This document shows, one piece after another, positions 1 to 5,561 of a stretch of 6,199 nucleotides of DNA. The DNA comes from an uncultured Bacteroidota bacterium (GTDB lineage Bacteria > Bacteroidota > Bacteroidia > Chitinophagales > Chitinophagaceae): positions 1 to 6,199 of the forward strand of contig CAIYVS010000763.1 in assembly GCA_903929655.1 (NCBI GenBank), read 5' to 3'. The position numbers and the translations under genes were made by a program. The first letter of the stretch is position 1; every line of letters starts with the position of its first letter. The notes beneath the pieces are model-generated. The model was not told where the DNA came from. It was given only the letters and a program-made list of their open reading frames with translations, and ran no database searches.

Positions 1-80
1 CCAAAACAGTGCCATTTTAGTGCCAAAATAGTGCCATTTCAGTGCCAAATAGTGCCAAAATAGTGCCATTTTCGGCACTA
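1..80. repeat. 11-bp-phased AGTGCCA array ending in a hairpin
   Basis: Six direct copies of AGTGCCA start at 8, 19, 30, 41, 51 and 62, a spacing of 11, 11, 11, 10 and 11 bases. A partial copy (CCAAAAC) at 1-7 shows that the array begins before the window. Between cores the filler alternates between A-rich and T-rich. The last copy forms a perfect 7-bp hairpin: TAGTGCC (61-67), loop 68-73, GGCACTA (74-80). The 11-base spacing is close to one DNA turn, so all cores face nearly the same side of the helix, as in iteron or multi-site operator arrays. That role is inference. The period is not a multiple of three, which argues against a protein repeat, although one plus-strand frame stays open from base 1 to the TAG at 61-63 and could be the end of an upstream gene. 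Confidence 0.85.
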
Positions 81-401
81 TTATCAATAACAATACAAAA
101 AGCGACGAAGCTAATGACATTGCGGAAGCTTCAGGTCATGGAATCTGTAAAAGTAATGTGAATGGCTTTTGCCAAAAAAGTCCTCTGCTAAGTTTAGATG
201 TTCTATCGGTATAAATATGATATCCTTTTGCTGGATATTCTTAAATGGCATAGAGCAAAAGAAAAAGAATGGGCACGCTTGCAGAAGAAAATATAGTGCT
301 GACGCCAGATATTATTTTATTGTGTACAGCTTGTATATATGAAATATATTATTGTATATTAGAGGCATAGACACAATTTATTAACACCAAAACAATTTGC
401 C
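81..401. other. AT-rich intergenic region upstream of the exported protein
   Basis: No credible ORF or RNA gene is seen here. A minor hairpin (ATATCC 220-225 with GGATAT 233-238) and alternating A/T runs at about 310-360 are the only structures noted. No good TAnnTTTG box with a TTG 19-20 bp upstream could be placed before the gene at 402, so its promoter remains unassigned. Confidence 0.5.
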
Positions 402-1898
402 ATGAAGCAAAAACTATGCTTATTTATTACCGCATTCCTATGTATGATCGGCAATGCTGGTGCCCGGAACCACATTACTGCAAATCCTTACTACAGCGTA
501 AAAGTAAAGCAGCTTGGCAATAATGGACTAGGTGTGCAGGCTTTTGTTGCTGGAAGACAGGGCGATACGATATTGATCGTTGGGGGCAGAGTCGTTGGAT
601 TACACAATTTCGGCGCTCCTTCTTTCCCGGATAGTGCCAACAATCACAATGTAATTGTTTATATACCCTCAGCTACGCCAGGTGCAAGTAAAGTTTTCAA
701 AATGGCTTTGCCCAGGCTATTGTTAACAGGCCGGCAATACTACCAGTTATCCGCTTCCAACACAGAATATGTGCAATCAGGTTCTGTTTTATACTGCGTG
801 GGTGGTTTTGGATATACTGGCTCCCGCCTAGTAAACAGGACCAGGTCATCGGTTGATTCCTTTATTACTTTTAATAACGCCTACGCTGTAAATGTGCCCG
901 GCGCAATTCATGCAGTCCTTGCTAAAAAACCCTTAGAACTTGTGAAGAACATTACGTTTGCCAAACCTCCTGCGTCAACCGATTCTGCCTTAGCAGTTAC
1001 AGGTGGCGAAATGGTAAAAATGGACAATTATTTTTACCTGGCAGTCGGACAAAAATTTAATGGGGAATATGGCACCGGTGTTTTCACACAAACCTATACT
1101 TGCAAAATTACCCAGTTACAATTTAATTATGCCCCTGGTAAACTCACCTATTCGATCATCAACACATTTTCAGACTCCATAAACCTGCACCGCAGAGACC
1201 TGAACGTGGTACCTGCCATAACAGGCACATCAGGAAGCCAGGCAATTGACATTTTAGGAGGTGTTTTTACAACCACTGCAAATGGCGGACCATATCTTAA
1301 CCCGATAGAAATCAGTTCGTCAGGTAACCAGATAAATGAGAATGTGGACACCAGTATGGGACAGTGCTTTAACCAATATTCAGCCGCACATATGCTTATG
1401 TACGATGCTGCAAACAACCTTATGATGACAACAATATTTGGCGGCATCAGTCTTTTTACTACTGTGGATAGCGCAAATAAAGATCTTCTGCCACCGCCTC
1501 CTGCGCCGGGTGTAGATACCGGCATGCCATGGGTGAATGTGATAAATACCATTGTCCGGGACAATAATCAATCCAATCTCAGCTTAACTGAATATGCCAG
1601 CGATAATGACATTCTCCCTGCCTTTATAGGCGGCGAAGCAAAATTTATTCCATACAGCACATTCTTACTAGCTGGCAGTGATGAAATAATTGATTATAAT
1701 AAAGTGAGACAAGCGGCTCAAGCCAATAAAGGAAATGTAGCCATAGGTTACCTGTTTGGTGGTATCATATCTCCTATTCCTGAAACAACAGCATATGGCC
1801 AGACAATATCTAATGTGGCACTATATACTGTTAGTTTAGATGTTAATACTGTTTCGCTAAAGCGTAGCGAACCTAAAAAAGGGAAAGGCAAAAGGTAG
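402..1898 (+). CDS. Exported kelch-like beta-propeller protein, function unknown
   Basis: This encodes 498 residues. Residues 1-21 form a signal peptide: basic MKQK, a hydrophobic stretch, then a likely cut after GNAGA. The rest is rich in Asn, Thr, Ser, Gly and aromatic residues, as is usual for secreted Bacteroidota proteins. Seven short hydrophobic strands carry a glycine pair or near-pair at regular intervals: VGG 60-62, VGG 133-135, AVG 214-216, LGG 285-287, FGG 346-348, IGG 409-411 and FGG 452-454. This is the second-strand signature of kelch blades, so a seven-bladed propeller is likely; that is inference from pattern, not a family match. A proline run (364-367) sits between blades five and six. 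The C-terminus is a basic tail (KKGKGKR) with no type IX sorting domain. No catalytic motif is visible. The ATG at 402 follows an A-rich, SD-less leader. It is transcribed alone and ends before a strong terminator. Confidence 0.8.
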   Translation: MKQKLCLFITAFLCMIGNAGARNHITANPYYSVKVKQLGNNGLGVQAFVAGRQGDTILIVGGRVVGLHNFGAPSFPDSANNHNVIVYIPSATPGASKVFKMALPRLLLTGRQYYQLSASNTEYVQSGSVLYCVGGFGYTGSRLVNRTRSSVDSFITFNNAYAVNVPGAIHAVLAKKPLELVKNITFAKPPASTDSALAVTGGEMVKMDNYFYLAVGQKFNGEYGTGVFTQTYTCKITQLQFNYAPGKLTYSIINTFSDSINLHRRDLNVVPAITGTSGSQAIDILGGVFTTTANGGPYLNPIEISSSGNQINENVDTSMGQCFNQYSAAHMLMYDAANNLMMTTIFGGISLFTTVDSANKDLLPPPPAPGVDTGMPWVNVINTIVRDNNQSNLSLTEYASDNDILPAFIGGEAKFIPYSTFLLAGSDEIIDYNKVRQAAQANKGNVAIGYLFGGIISPIPETTAYGQTISNVALYTVSLDVNTVSLKRSEPKKGKGKR

Positions 1899-1934
1899 GG
1901 ATTAGGGAATTCAAAAAAAGATTTCTAAATAGTC

Positions 1935-1976
1935 AGGGCCGTCTCGAAGCAATATTTTGAGGCGGCCTTATTATTT
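1935..1976 (+). terminator. Rho-independent terminator after the kelch-like gene
   Basis: An 11-bp stem pairs 1935-1945 (AGGGCCGTCTC) with 1959-1969 (GAGGCGGCCTT), with two G-U pairs, across a 13-nt loop. It is followed by TTATTATTTG. It lies 37 bp after the stop at 1898 and separates this gene from the PadR operon. Confidence 0.8.
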
Positions 1977-2017
1977 GAATGTACCATAATATTATAAAAG
2001 CTTTAACAAGGTACTTG

Positions 2018-2031
2018 GTATTGCATAATAC
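2018..2031. promoter_or_regulatory. Candidate PadR operator (palindrome over the -33 box)
   Basis: GTATT (2018-2022), spacer GCAT and AATAC (2027-2031) form a perfect inverted repeat. It covers the TTG -33 element of the padR promoter. PadR-family dimers commonly bind a short dyad in their own promoter and repress it. The dyad and its position are seen in the sequence; binding by the adjacent PadR is inference. Confidence 0.5.
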
Positions 2032-2050
2032 TGAAATTGTCGTATCTTTG
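2021..2050 (+). promoter_or_regulatory. Bacteroidota-type promoter of the padR-pspC operon
   Basis: TTG at 2021-2023 lies 19 bp upstream of TATCTTTG at 2043-2050, a full match to the Bacteroidota -33/-7 pattern (TTG, about 19 bp, TAnnTTTG). Transcription should start near 2054-2058, a little before the ATG at 2070. This rules out the upstream TTG at 2037 as the translation start. Confidence 0.8.
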
Positions 2051-2069
2051 TTTTGTAAATGCAGGGAAT

Positions 2070-2402
2070 ATGGCTATAGATAATACAGAATCGCAAATGC
2101 GCAAAGGCCTGCTGGAACTATGTATACTTGGTATTATAGACAGGCAGAGGGAAGCATATCCCAGTGATATCCTAGAACAATTGAAAGAGGCAAAACTGGT
2201 GGTATTGGAAGGTACTTTATATCCTTTGTTAACCCGTCTTAAAAATGCGGGTCTGCTTAGCTACCGCTGGGAAGAATCAACATCAGGGCCACCAAGAAAA
2301 TATTTTACCCTTACGGAGGAAGGCAGGGAATTGTATAGCCAACTGCTCAACACATGGAATGAACTAAGTACATCAGTAAATCATTTAACCACTTCATTAT
2401 AA
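2070..2402 (+). CDS. PadR family transcriptional regulator
   Basis: This 110-residue winged-helix DNA-binding protein is the usual size for short PadR proteins of subfamily 2. Helix 1 is at 12-24 (KGLLELCILGIID). The recognition-helix signature is at 47-63 (EGTLYPLLTRLKNAGLL), and the wing is at 73-85 (GPPRKYFTLTEEG). These are hallmark PadR motifs. The C-terminal helix (86-104) would form the dimer. The open frame extends upstream to a TTG at 2037, but that lies inside the promoter, so the ATG at 2070 is chosen. The gene is co-transcribed with the PspC gene 11 bp downstream, a pairing common in Bacteroidota, so it probably represses this operon through the palindrome at 2018-2031. The signal that releases repression is not known from the sequence. 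Confidence 0.92.
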   Translation: MAIDNTESQMRKGLLELCILGIIDRQREAYPSDILEQLKEAKLVVLEGTLYPLLTRLKNAGLLSYRWEESTSGPPRKYFTLTEEGRELYSQLLNTWNELSTSVNHLTTSL

Positions 2403-2413
2403 AATCAATAATT

Positions 2414-3085
2414 ATGCAACGTATCATACAGATCAATATAGCAGGACGCATCATACCTATAGAGGAAGATGCTTACCAGCTTATAAAAGATTATATCACC
2501 GCACTGGAACGACAGTTTGCAAGTGAAGAAGGCAAGGACGAAATTATTCAGGATATAGAAGGCCGCATAGCAGAACTGTTTAATATCCGCCTGCAATCAG
2601 GTTCTCCGGCAATAGACCGTACTGATGTGCAAAAAGTAATAGACACATTGGGGCCTGCCAGCGAATTACATGACAATGGTCAAAAAAGTACAAATGCAGG
2701 ATCTTCATACGGAACGAATAGCTCTCAGTCGTGGCAACAATACCAGTACACCCGTCAGCGGCTTTACCGTAATCCTTTTGATAAAGTATTAGGTGGCGTA
2801 TGCAGTGGTATTGCCAACTATTTCGATATTGACCCCGTGATTCTGAGGCTCATATTCGCAGTATTGTTCCTCACATTTGGCATTGGTCTGCTGGCATATA
2901 TTATCGCCTGGATCGTGATACCGATGGCAAAGACCCCCGAGGAACTGCGGTATATGAGCGGTGGCCAGCACATGACTTTTTACGATATAAAAAGAAATAT
3001 GGGTGAAGAAATGAAAGACCTGAAAAAACGTGGCGAACAGATGAGTCGTGAGTTGAAAGATTTTTTCAGCAAGAAGAAATATTGA
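2414..3085 (+). CDS. PspC domain-containing membrane protein
   Basis: This encodes 223 residues. Residues 1-85 are a soluble helical domain (IIQINIAGR at 4-12, DEIIQDIEGRIAELF at 42-56) typical of the N-terminus of Bacteroidota PspC-domain proteins. Residues 90-113 are a Ser/Gln/Asn-rich linker. The PspC domain spans about 116-172: LYRNPFDKVLGGVCSGIA, then YFDIDP, then a hydrophobic membrane segment at about 144-171. Residues 188-222 are a highly charged, lysine-rich helix that may form a coiled coil. In the phage-shock family PspC is an inner-membrane sensor partner, so a role in the envelope stress response is plausible but not shown here. Many relatives in this phylum are much longer; this is a compact form. 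It starts 11 bp after the padR stop in the same operon, with no Shine-Dalgarno sequence. No convincing terminator follows before ssrA. Confidence 0.9.
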   Translation: MQRIIQINIAGRIIPIEEDAYQLIKDYITALERQFASEEGKDEIIQDIEGRIAELFNIRLQSGSPAIDRTDVQKVIDTLGPASELHDNGQKSTNAGSSYGTNSSQSWQQYQYTRQRLYRNPFDKVLGGVCSGIANYFDIDPVILRLIFAVLFLTFGIGLLAYIIAWIVIPMAKTPEELRYMSGGQHMTFYDIKRNMGEEMKDLKKRGEQMSRELKDFFSKKKY

Positions 3086-3138
3086 GCAGACATCAGAACG
3101 CTTTTGCTTGCCGGATGCGTTATGAAGTAAAGATTTCG

Positions 3139-3146
3139 TAAATTTG
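3139..3146 (+). promoter_or_regulatory. Likely -7 box of the tmRNA promoter
   Basis: TAAATTTG matches the TAnnTTTG -7 consensus exactly and lies 43 bp before the mature tmRNA 5' end, leaving a short leader for RNase P to remove. No good TTG is found 19-21 bp upstream, so the -33 half is weak. The CTCTTTG at 3154-3160 is an alternative that lacks the TA. Confidence 0.45.
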
Positions 3147-3283
3147 CCATTAGCTCTTTGAAATAATTTACAATCTGCACTACAAAACCGGGGCCGACTG
3201 GTTTTGACAGCACAGGGCAGGGTCTGTAAGCATGTCGTGCGTTGTGTAATTAGCACGTAAATCTGAATGCTCAAACCATAAAT

Positions 3284-3313
3284 GGCGAATATTCTTACGC
3301 CATGGCTGCCTAA
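3284..3313 (+). other. tmRNA tag reading frame (A)GEYSYAMAA
   Basis: From the resume codon GGC at 3284 the frame reads GEYSYAMAA and stops at TAA 3311-3313. With the alanine carried by the tRNA-like part, the tag is AGEYSYAMAA. Bacteroidota tags typically begin GE and end in ALAA; here the penultimate triplet gives Met instead of Leu. The exact resume codon is inferred from that family pattern, since the preceding AAT is also in frame. Confidence 0.85.
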
Positions 3314-3533
3314 TCAGAGATTAGTGTAACCATTATGGCCGCCGCGTGTAGCTGCCTGTTGCTGCTGCCGCCGCCGAATCGAAAAAAATAACAGGATAGT
3401 ATCTGTATCGTTGCGTTGCAGGTATGAAATAAACAGCAACTAGGGAGGAAGTTGGTTTGTCCTGTTCCTGCGGCTTCCCGAAATCCAATTCAGGAATAAA
3501 CATGTAGAAAGCTTATCGGGCATGTGTTTGGAC

Positions 3534-3558
3534 GCGGGTTCGACTCCCGCCGGCTCCA
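3534..3558 (+). other. Candidate attachment-site region (ssrA 3' end)
   Basis: The T arm and acceptor 3' strand of tmRNA are a standard attB for tyrosine recombinases, and an integrase gene begins about 250 bp downstream in the same orientation. No second copy of this segment is seen in the window, so the other element end, if it exists, lies outside. The call rests on context only. Confidence 0.35.
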
Positions 3559-3581
3559 CTAAAAGAGTATCAAAGAAAGTT

Positions 3582-3616
3582 AAAAGCCTTAAAATCGTTG
3601 ATTTTAGGGCTTTTTT
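3582..3616 (+). terminator. Terminator of ssrA
   Basis: A 15-bp stem pairs 3582-3596 (AAAAGCCTTAAAATC) with 3600-3614 (GATTTTAGGGCTTTT), with one G-U pair, around a 3-nt loop. The right arm runs into a six-T tract (3611-3616). It lies 24 bp after the tmRNA end and is a strong intrinsic terminator. Confidence 0.9.
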
Positions 3617-3672
3617 CATTTTAGCCCTATATCAAAAACCTCAAATTTGCACAAATGTGAAGTGCGTAATTC

Positions 3673-3705
3673 GGTGCGTCAACTTTTTTTTGAAATTGAC
3701 GCACC
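3673..3705. repeat. Perfect 10-bp inverted repeat, possible integrase or excisionase site
   Basis: GGTGCGTCAA (3673-3682) is exactly inverted as TTGACGCACC (3696-3705) across a 13-nt spacer containing eight T. A further GTGCGT at 3662-3667 makes a direct repeat with 3674-3679 at a 12-bp period. It lies between the ssrA terminator and the integrase promoter, where arm-type recombinase sites are expected. It could also be a transcription terminator read from either side, although the T run is in the loop and not after the stem. Confidence 0.75.
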
Positions 3706-3734
3706 AGAAACAGCGTAACTAATTGACTATGAAC

Positions 3735-3753
3735 ATGTTTAGCTACTAAACAT
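3735..3753. repeat. Perfect 8-bp inverted repeat upstream of the integrase promoter
   Basis: ATGTTTAG (3735-3742), loop CTA and CTAAACAT (3746-3753) pair without mismatch. The dyad ends one base before the TTG of the candidate integrase promoter at 3755, so it is well placed for an operator or a recombinase arm site. Function is inferred from position. Confidence 0.7.
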
Positions 3754-3754
3754 C

Positions 3755-3785
3755 TTGTTTGCGAATAACTACAAACTGAAATTTG
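3755..3785 (+). promoter_or_regulatory. Candidate integrase promoter
   Basis: TTG at 3755-3757 is followed after 20 bp by GAAATTTG at 3778-3785, one base off TAnnTTTG. The predicted start of transcription, about 3790, is just upstream of the ATG at 3806, which supports that start codon over the in-frame TTG at 3755. Confidence 0.45.
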
Positions 3786-3805
3786 TAATCATTAAAAATG
3801 TAGTT

Positions 3806-5044
3806 ATGATTGAGAAAAGTTTTGCTACCCTCTTTTTCCTGAAACAACCAAGAGGCTACGTCAAGGGCAACGACATGCCTATTTATTTACGCATTACCGT
3901 AAATGGGGAAAGAAAAGAAATTGTTACCAAACTTACCTGTAATCCCGACCGTTGGAATAATCAAGCACAAAGGCTTAGAGGCACAAATGAAAATAGTAAA
4001 ACATTAAACGCTTTTCTTGAAGTACTTGAAAGAAAAGTACATGAAGCACGTCTAAGATTGGTTGACGCGAGTAAGCCAATTACAGCCGAAGCTATAAAGA
4101 ACATACTCATTGGACAAGAGGAAAAGCCCCGTATGCTCTTAGAGGTATTTCAACATCATAACGACCAATTAGCAGCCTTAGTAAACACAGAGTTTGCACC
4201 TGCAACCATAAAACGTTATGATACGACCTTAGAGCATACACGCTCTTTTATTGCATGGAAATACAAGCAAGCGGACATAGATATAAAAAGCCTCTCGTTT
4301 GACTTTGTGAGTGATTTTGAGTTTTACCTTAAAAGTGTCAGGAAGTGCAACCACAATAGCGCAATTAAGTATATAGGCAATATGCGTAAGATTGTTAACT
4401 ATAGCCTTAAAAGTGGTTGGTTGCCCAAAGACCCGTTTTTCGGGTTCAAAATGGCTAAGAAAGAGGTTGTACGGGACTATCTTAGCGAAGAAGAGTTACA
4501 GGCATTGGCAAGCAAACAGTTTTCTATAGAACGTTTGAGCCAGGTACGTGATATATTTTTGTTTAGCTGCTATACGGGACTTGCGTTTATAGATGTGTTT
4601 CAGCTTACCCCTTCACGGATTGCAAAAGGCATAGACGGTAATCAGTGGATTTTTACGTTTCGGCAGAAAACCGATACACCTACCCGGATACCGCTATTAC
4701 CTCAAGCAGAAGAAATTTTGTGTAGATATAAAGCCAATCCTAAGTGCATAAATGAAGGGAAAGTATTACCAATCCTTAGTAATCAAAAAATGAATGCGTA
4801 CTTGAAAGAGGTTGCGGATTTATGCGGAATAACAAAGACCCTCACCTTTCACATTGCCCGTCATACATTCGCTACGACTATTACCCTTAGTAATGGCGTA
4901 CCTATTGAGACAGTGAGTAAAATGTTAGGGCATAAAAGCATTAGAATAACGCAGCATTACGCTAAGATAATTGACAGGAAAGTAAGTGAGGATATGCTAT
5001 TGTTACAAACACGATTGCAAGTAAGACAAGGCTCTGCTACATAG
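3806..5044 (+). CDS. Tyrosine recombinase / integrase of Bacteroides mobile-element type
   Basis: This 412-residue protein cuts and rejoins DNA through a phosphotyrosine to integrate or excise a mobile element. Domains in order: an N-terminal arm-binding domain (about 5-90, PIYLRITVNGERKEI then RWNNQAQRL), a SAM-like core-binding domain (about 112-205) and a catalytic domain (about 222-395). Catalytic residues seen are Lys288 (RQKTDTPTRIPL), His349 and Arg352 (FHIARHTFAT), His376 (LGHKS) and nucleophile Tyr385 (QHYAKI). The first arginine is replaced by Ala260 in CYTGLAFIDV; loss of this Arg is known for the CTnDOT-type integrase group. Length is normal for that group. The ATG at 3806 is chosen because homologous starts begin just before the beta-strand LFFLK, and because the upstream TTG at 3755 lies in the promoter. 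It has no Shine-Dalgarno sequence. It lies downstream of and parallel to ssrA, suggesting an element integrated at tmRNA. Confidence 0.93.
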   Translation: MIEKSFATLFFLKQPRGYVKGNDMPIYLRITVNGERKEIVTKLTCNPDRWNNQAQRLRGTNENSKTLNAFLEVLERKVHEARLRLVDASKPITAEAIKNILIGQEEKPRMLLEVFQHHNDQLAALVNTEFAPATIKRYDTTLEHTRSFIAWKYKQADIDIKSLSFDFVSDFEFYLKSVRKCNHNSAIKYIGNMRKIVNYSLKSGWLPKDPFFGFKMAKKEVVRDYLSEEELQALASKQFSIERLSQVRDIFLFSCYTGLAFIDVFQLTPSRIAKGIDGNQWIFTFRQKTDTPTRIPLLPQAEEILCRYKANPKCINEGKVLPILSNQKMNAYLKEVADLCGITKTLTFHIARHTFATTITLSNGVPIETVSKMLGHKSIRITQHYAKIIDRKVSEDMLLLQTRLQVRQGSAT

Positions 5045-5058
5045 AGGGCTTTGTCTTA
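5022..5058 (+). terminator. Hairpin overlapping the integrase stop codon
   Basis: A 14-bp stem with G-U pairs joins 5022-5035 (TAAGACAAGGCTCT) to 5045-5058 (AGGGCTTTGTCTTA). The 9-nt loop contains the TAG stop (5042-5044). The following ATAATATCTTCT is only moderately T-rich, so termination is likely but not certain. Confidence 0.55.
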
Positions 5059-5291
5059 TAATATCTTCTACAAACCAAAAATCGTTTTGATGTGCATAGG
5101 CAACCTGTCTGAATTATATTTATACGTAATAATGTGTTCTATTTCTCCAGATCGTGTACTTTCTTTCCTTTAGACTTTCCAGCTTATAGTGAGAATCTCA
5201 AATCAGATTGAGAACTCTAAATCGGACAAAAAGCGAAGCATTAAAGATAAAATAAGTATATTTATATAATGTAACGAGATTTCTATTAAAA
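5059..5291. other. AT-rich intergenic region after the integrase
   Basis: No coding frame is supported. A small dyad (TCTCAA 5196-5201 with TTGAGA 5208-5213) and the related words TCTCAAATC (5196-5204) and CTCTAAATC (5215-5223) are the only structure noted. The base composition is clearly more A/T-rich than upstream. Confidence 0.45.
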
Positions 5292-5299
5292 TAAATTTG
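5292..5299 (+). promoter_or_regulatory. -7 box immediately before the small ORF at 5304
   Basis: TAAATTTG is a perfect TAnnTTTG box ending 4 bp before the ATG. The -33 region has ATG (5269-5271) instead of TTG at 20-bp spacing. If used, the transcript would be leaderless or nearly so. Confidence 0.5.
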
Positions 5300-5303
5300 C
5301 ACC

Positions 5304-5489
5304 ATGAAAGATATTGATAAAATCGTTAAAGAATTTGAAGAAAAGAGTGAATTATTTGAAAGATTTGGAAAAACTATTAAAGAGTTTATAGAGATAAAAT
5401 TAAAAGAAAAAGCGAAGAGGTACCGGTTGAACCACATCAACCGAAATGAACAAAGCATCAAAAGCAACATATATAAAAGAGAGAAATAA
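5304..5489 (+). CDS. Small charged coiled-coil protein, probably frameshifted
   Basis: As read, this is 61 residues: a highly charged amphipathic helix (residues 1-38, MKDIDKIVKEFEEKSELFER then FGKTIKEFIEIKLKEKAK), then a basic Asn-rich tail read through the 48-bp repeat in a frame not used by the other copy. Adding one A to the run of five at 5407-5411 would instead give a 48-residue protein ending SEEVPVEPHQPK. Its TGA (5447-5449) would overlap the next ATG, exactly the arrangement seen again at 5535-5538. A one-base loss, real or a sequencing error, is therefore likely. The helix faintly resembles the start of small RelA/SpoT-type synthetases, but no catalytic part is present and this is weak. 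A consensus -7 box lies 4 bp upstream. Function is unknown. Confidence 0.5.
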   Translation: MKDIDKIVKEFEEKSELFERFGKTIKEFIEIKLKEKAKRYRLNHINRNEQSIKSNIYKREK

Positions 5490-5561
5490 AGAGAAAAAGA
5501 GAGAATTCGAAGAGGTTGAACCATATCAACCGAAATGAACAAAGCAACAAAAGCAACATAT
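5425..5561 (+). repeat. Two 48-bp direct repeats, 89-bp period
   Basis: Copies at 5425-5472 and 5514-5561 differ at two bases. Similarity extends left to CGAAGAGG, with a 6-bp difference (GTACCG present only in the first copy). Each copy carries a 6-bp hairpin, GGTTGA with TCAACC across six bases. Each also carries the ATGA overlap between a TGA stop and a new ATG. The 6-bp difference removes two whole codons (Pro-Val) from the frame that ends QPK, which suggests that frame is translated. Confidence 0.9.
5446..5538 (+). CDS. Micro-ORF, 30 residues, translationally coupled chain member
   Basis: The ORF starts MNKASKATYIKER, passes through a Lys/Glu-rich middle and ends FEEVEPYQPK. Its TGA (5536-5538) overlaps the ATG of the next ORF (5535). 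Its end resembles the end expected for the repaired upstream ORF (EEVPVEPHQPK), and its start resembles the next ORF's start (MNKATKATY). It therefore looks like one unit of a duplicated gene-end/gene-start module. No family is recognised. It may be a real coupled microprotein or only a by-product of tandem duplication. Confidence 0.4.
   Translation: MNKASKATYIKERNKEKKREFEEVEPYQPK

Larger units (their letters stand above)
3190..3558 (+). ncRNA. ssrA: Transfer-messenger RNA (tmRNA)
   Basis: This RNA rescues stalled ribosomes: it acts as an alanyl-tRNA and then as an mRNA adding a degradation tag. The 5' end (GGGGCCG, 3190-3196) pairs with CGGCTCC (3551-3557) as the acceptor stem with one G-U pair, and A3558 is the discriminator. 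The T arm is GCGGG (3534-3538), loop TTCGACT, CCCGC (3546-3550). The 5' GGTTTTGACAG stretch is typical of the tmRNA D-like region. The tag frame is at 3284-3313, and its stop lies in a perfect hairpin (CTAATC 3310-3315 with GATTAG 3319-3324), matching the usual helix 5. The mature RNA is about 369 nt before CCA. CCA is not encoded (bases 3559-3561 are CTA), so it must be added by nucleotidyltransferase. The 3' end is a known integration target for mobile elements. Confidence 0.96.

Noticed and set aside
1..75. CRISPR array
   Set aside because: The repeats are only 7-11 bp with 4-bp A/T fillers; there are no 25-40 bp repeats, unique spacers or cas genes.
1..80. Sigma-54 promoter boxes (TGGCAC on the minus strand)
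   Set aside because: TGGCAC recurs, but the required TTGC at the -12 spacing is absent.
1148..1571. Minus-strand ORFs of 138 and 63 codons
   Set aside because: They lie wholly inside the well-supported plus-strand exported-protein gene and show no motif or promoter.
2037..2069. Upstream TTG start for PadR
   Set aside because: It lies before and within the -7 box (2043-2050), so it would not be on the transcript; the PadR fold starts after the ATG at 2070.
2405..3274. Minus-strand ORFs opposite the PspC gene and tmRNA 5' end
   Set aside because: They are shadows of the PspC gene and of the structured tmRNA, with Cys/His/Phe-rich non-protein-like composition.
3522..3722. 66-codon plus-strand ORF
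   Set aside because: It runs through the tmRNA 3' arm, its terminator and an inverted repeat; the translation is an artefact of RNA-gene DNA.
3755..3805. TTG start for the integrase
   Set aside because: It coincides with the candidate -33 element and adds residues not typical of this integrase group; the ATG at 3806 fits better.
5400..5420. Programmed -1 frameshift in the small ORF
   Set aside because: The in-frame heptamer is A AAA GCG, not a slippery site; a lost base in the A run is simpler.
5198..5542. 114-codon minus-strand ORF
   Set aside because: It is Phe/Leu/Ser-rich from A/T-rich antisense and includes both repeat copies in a frame that gives the same hydrophobic nonsense.
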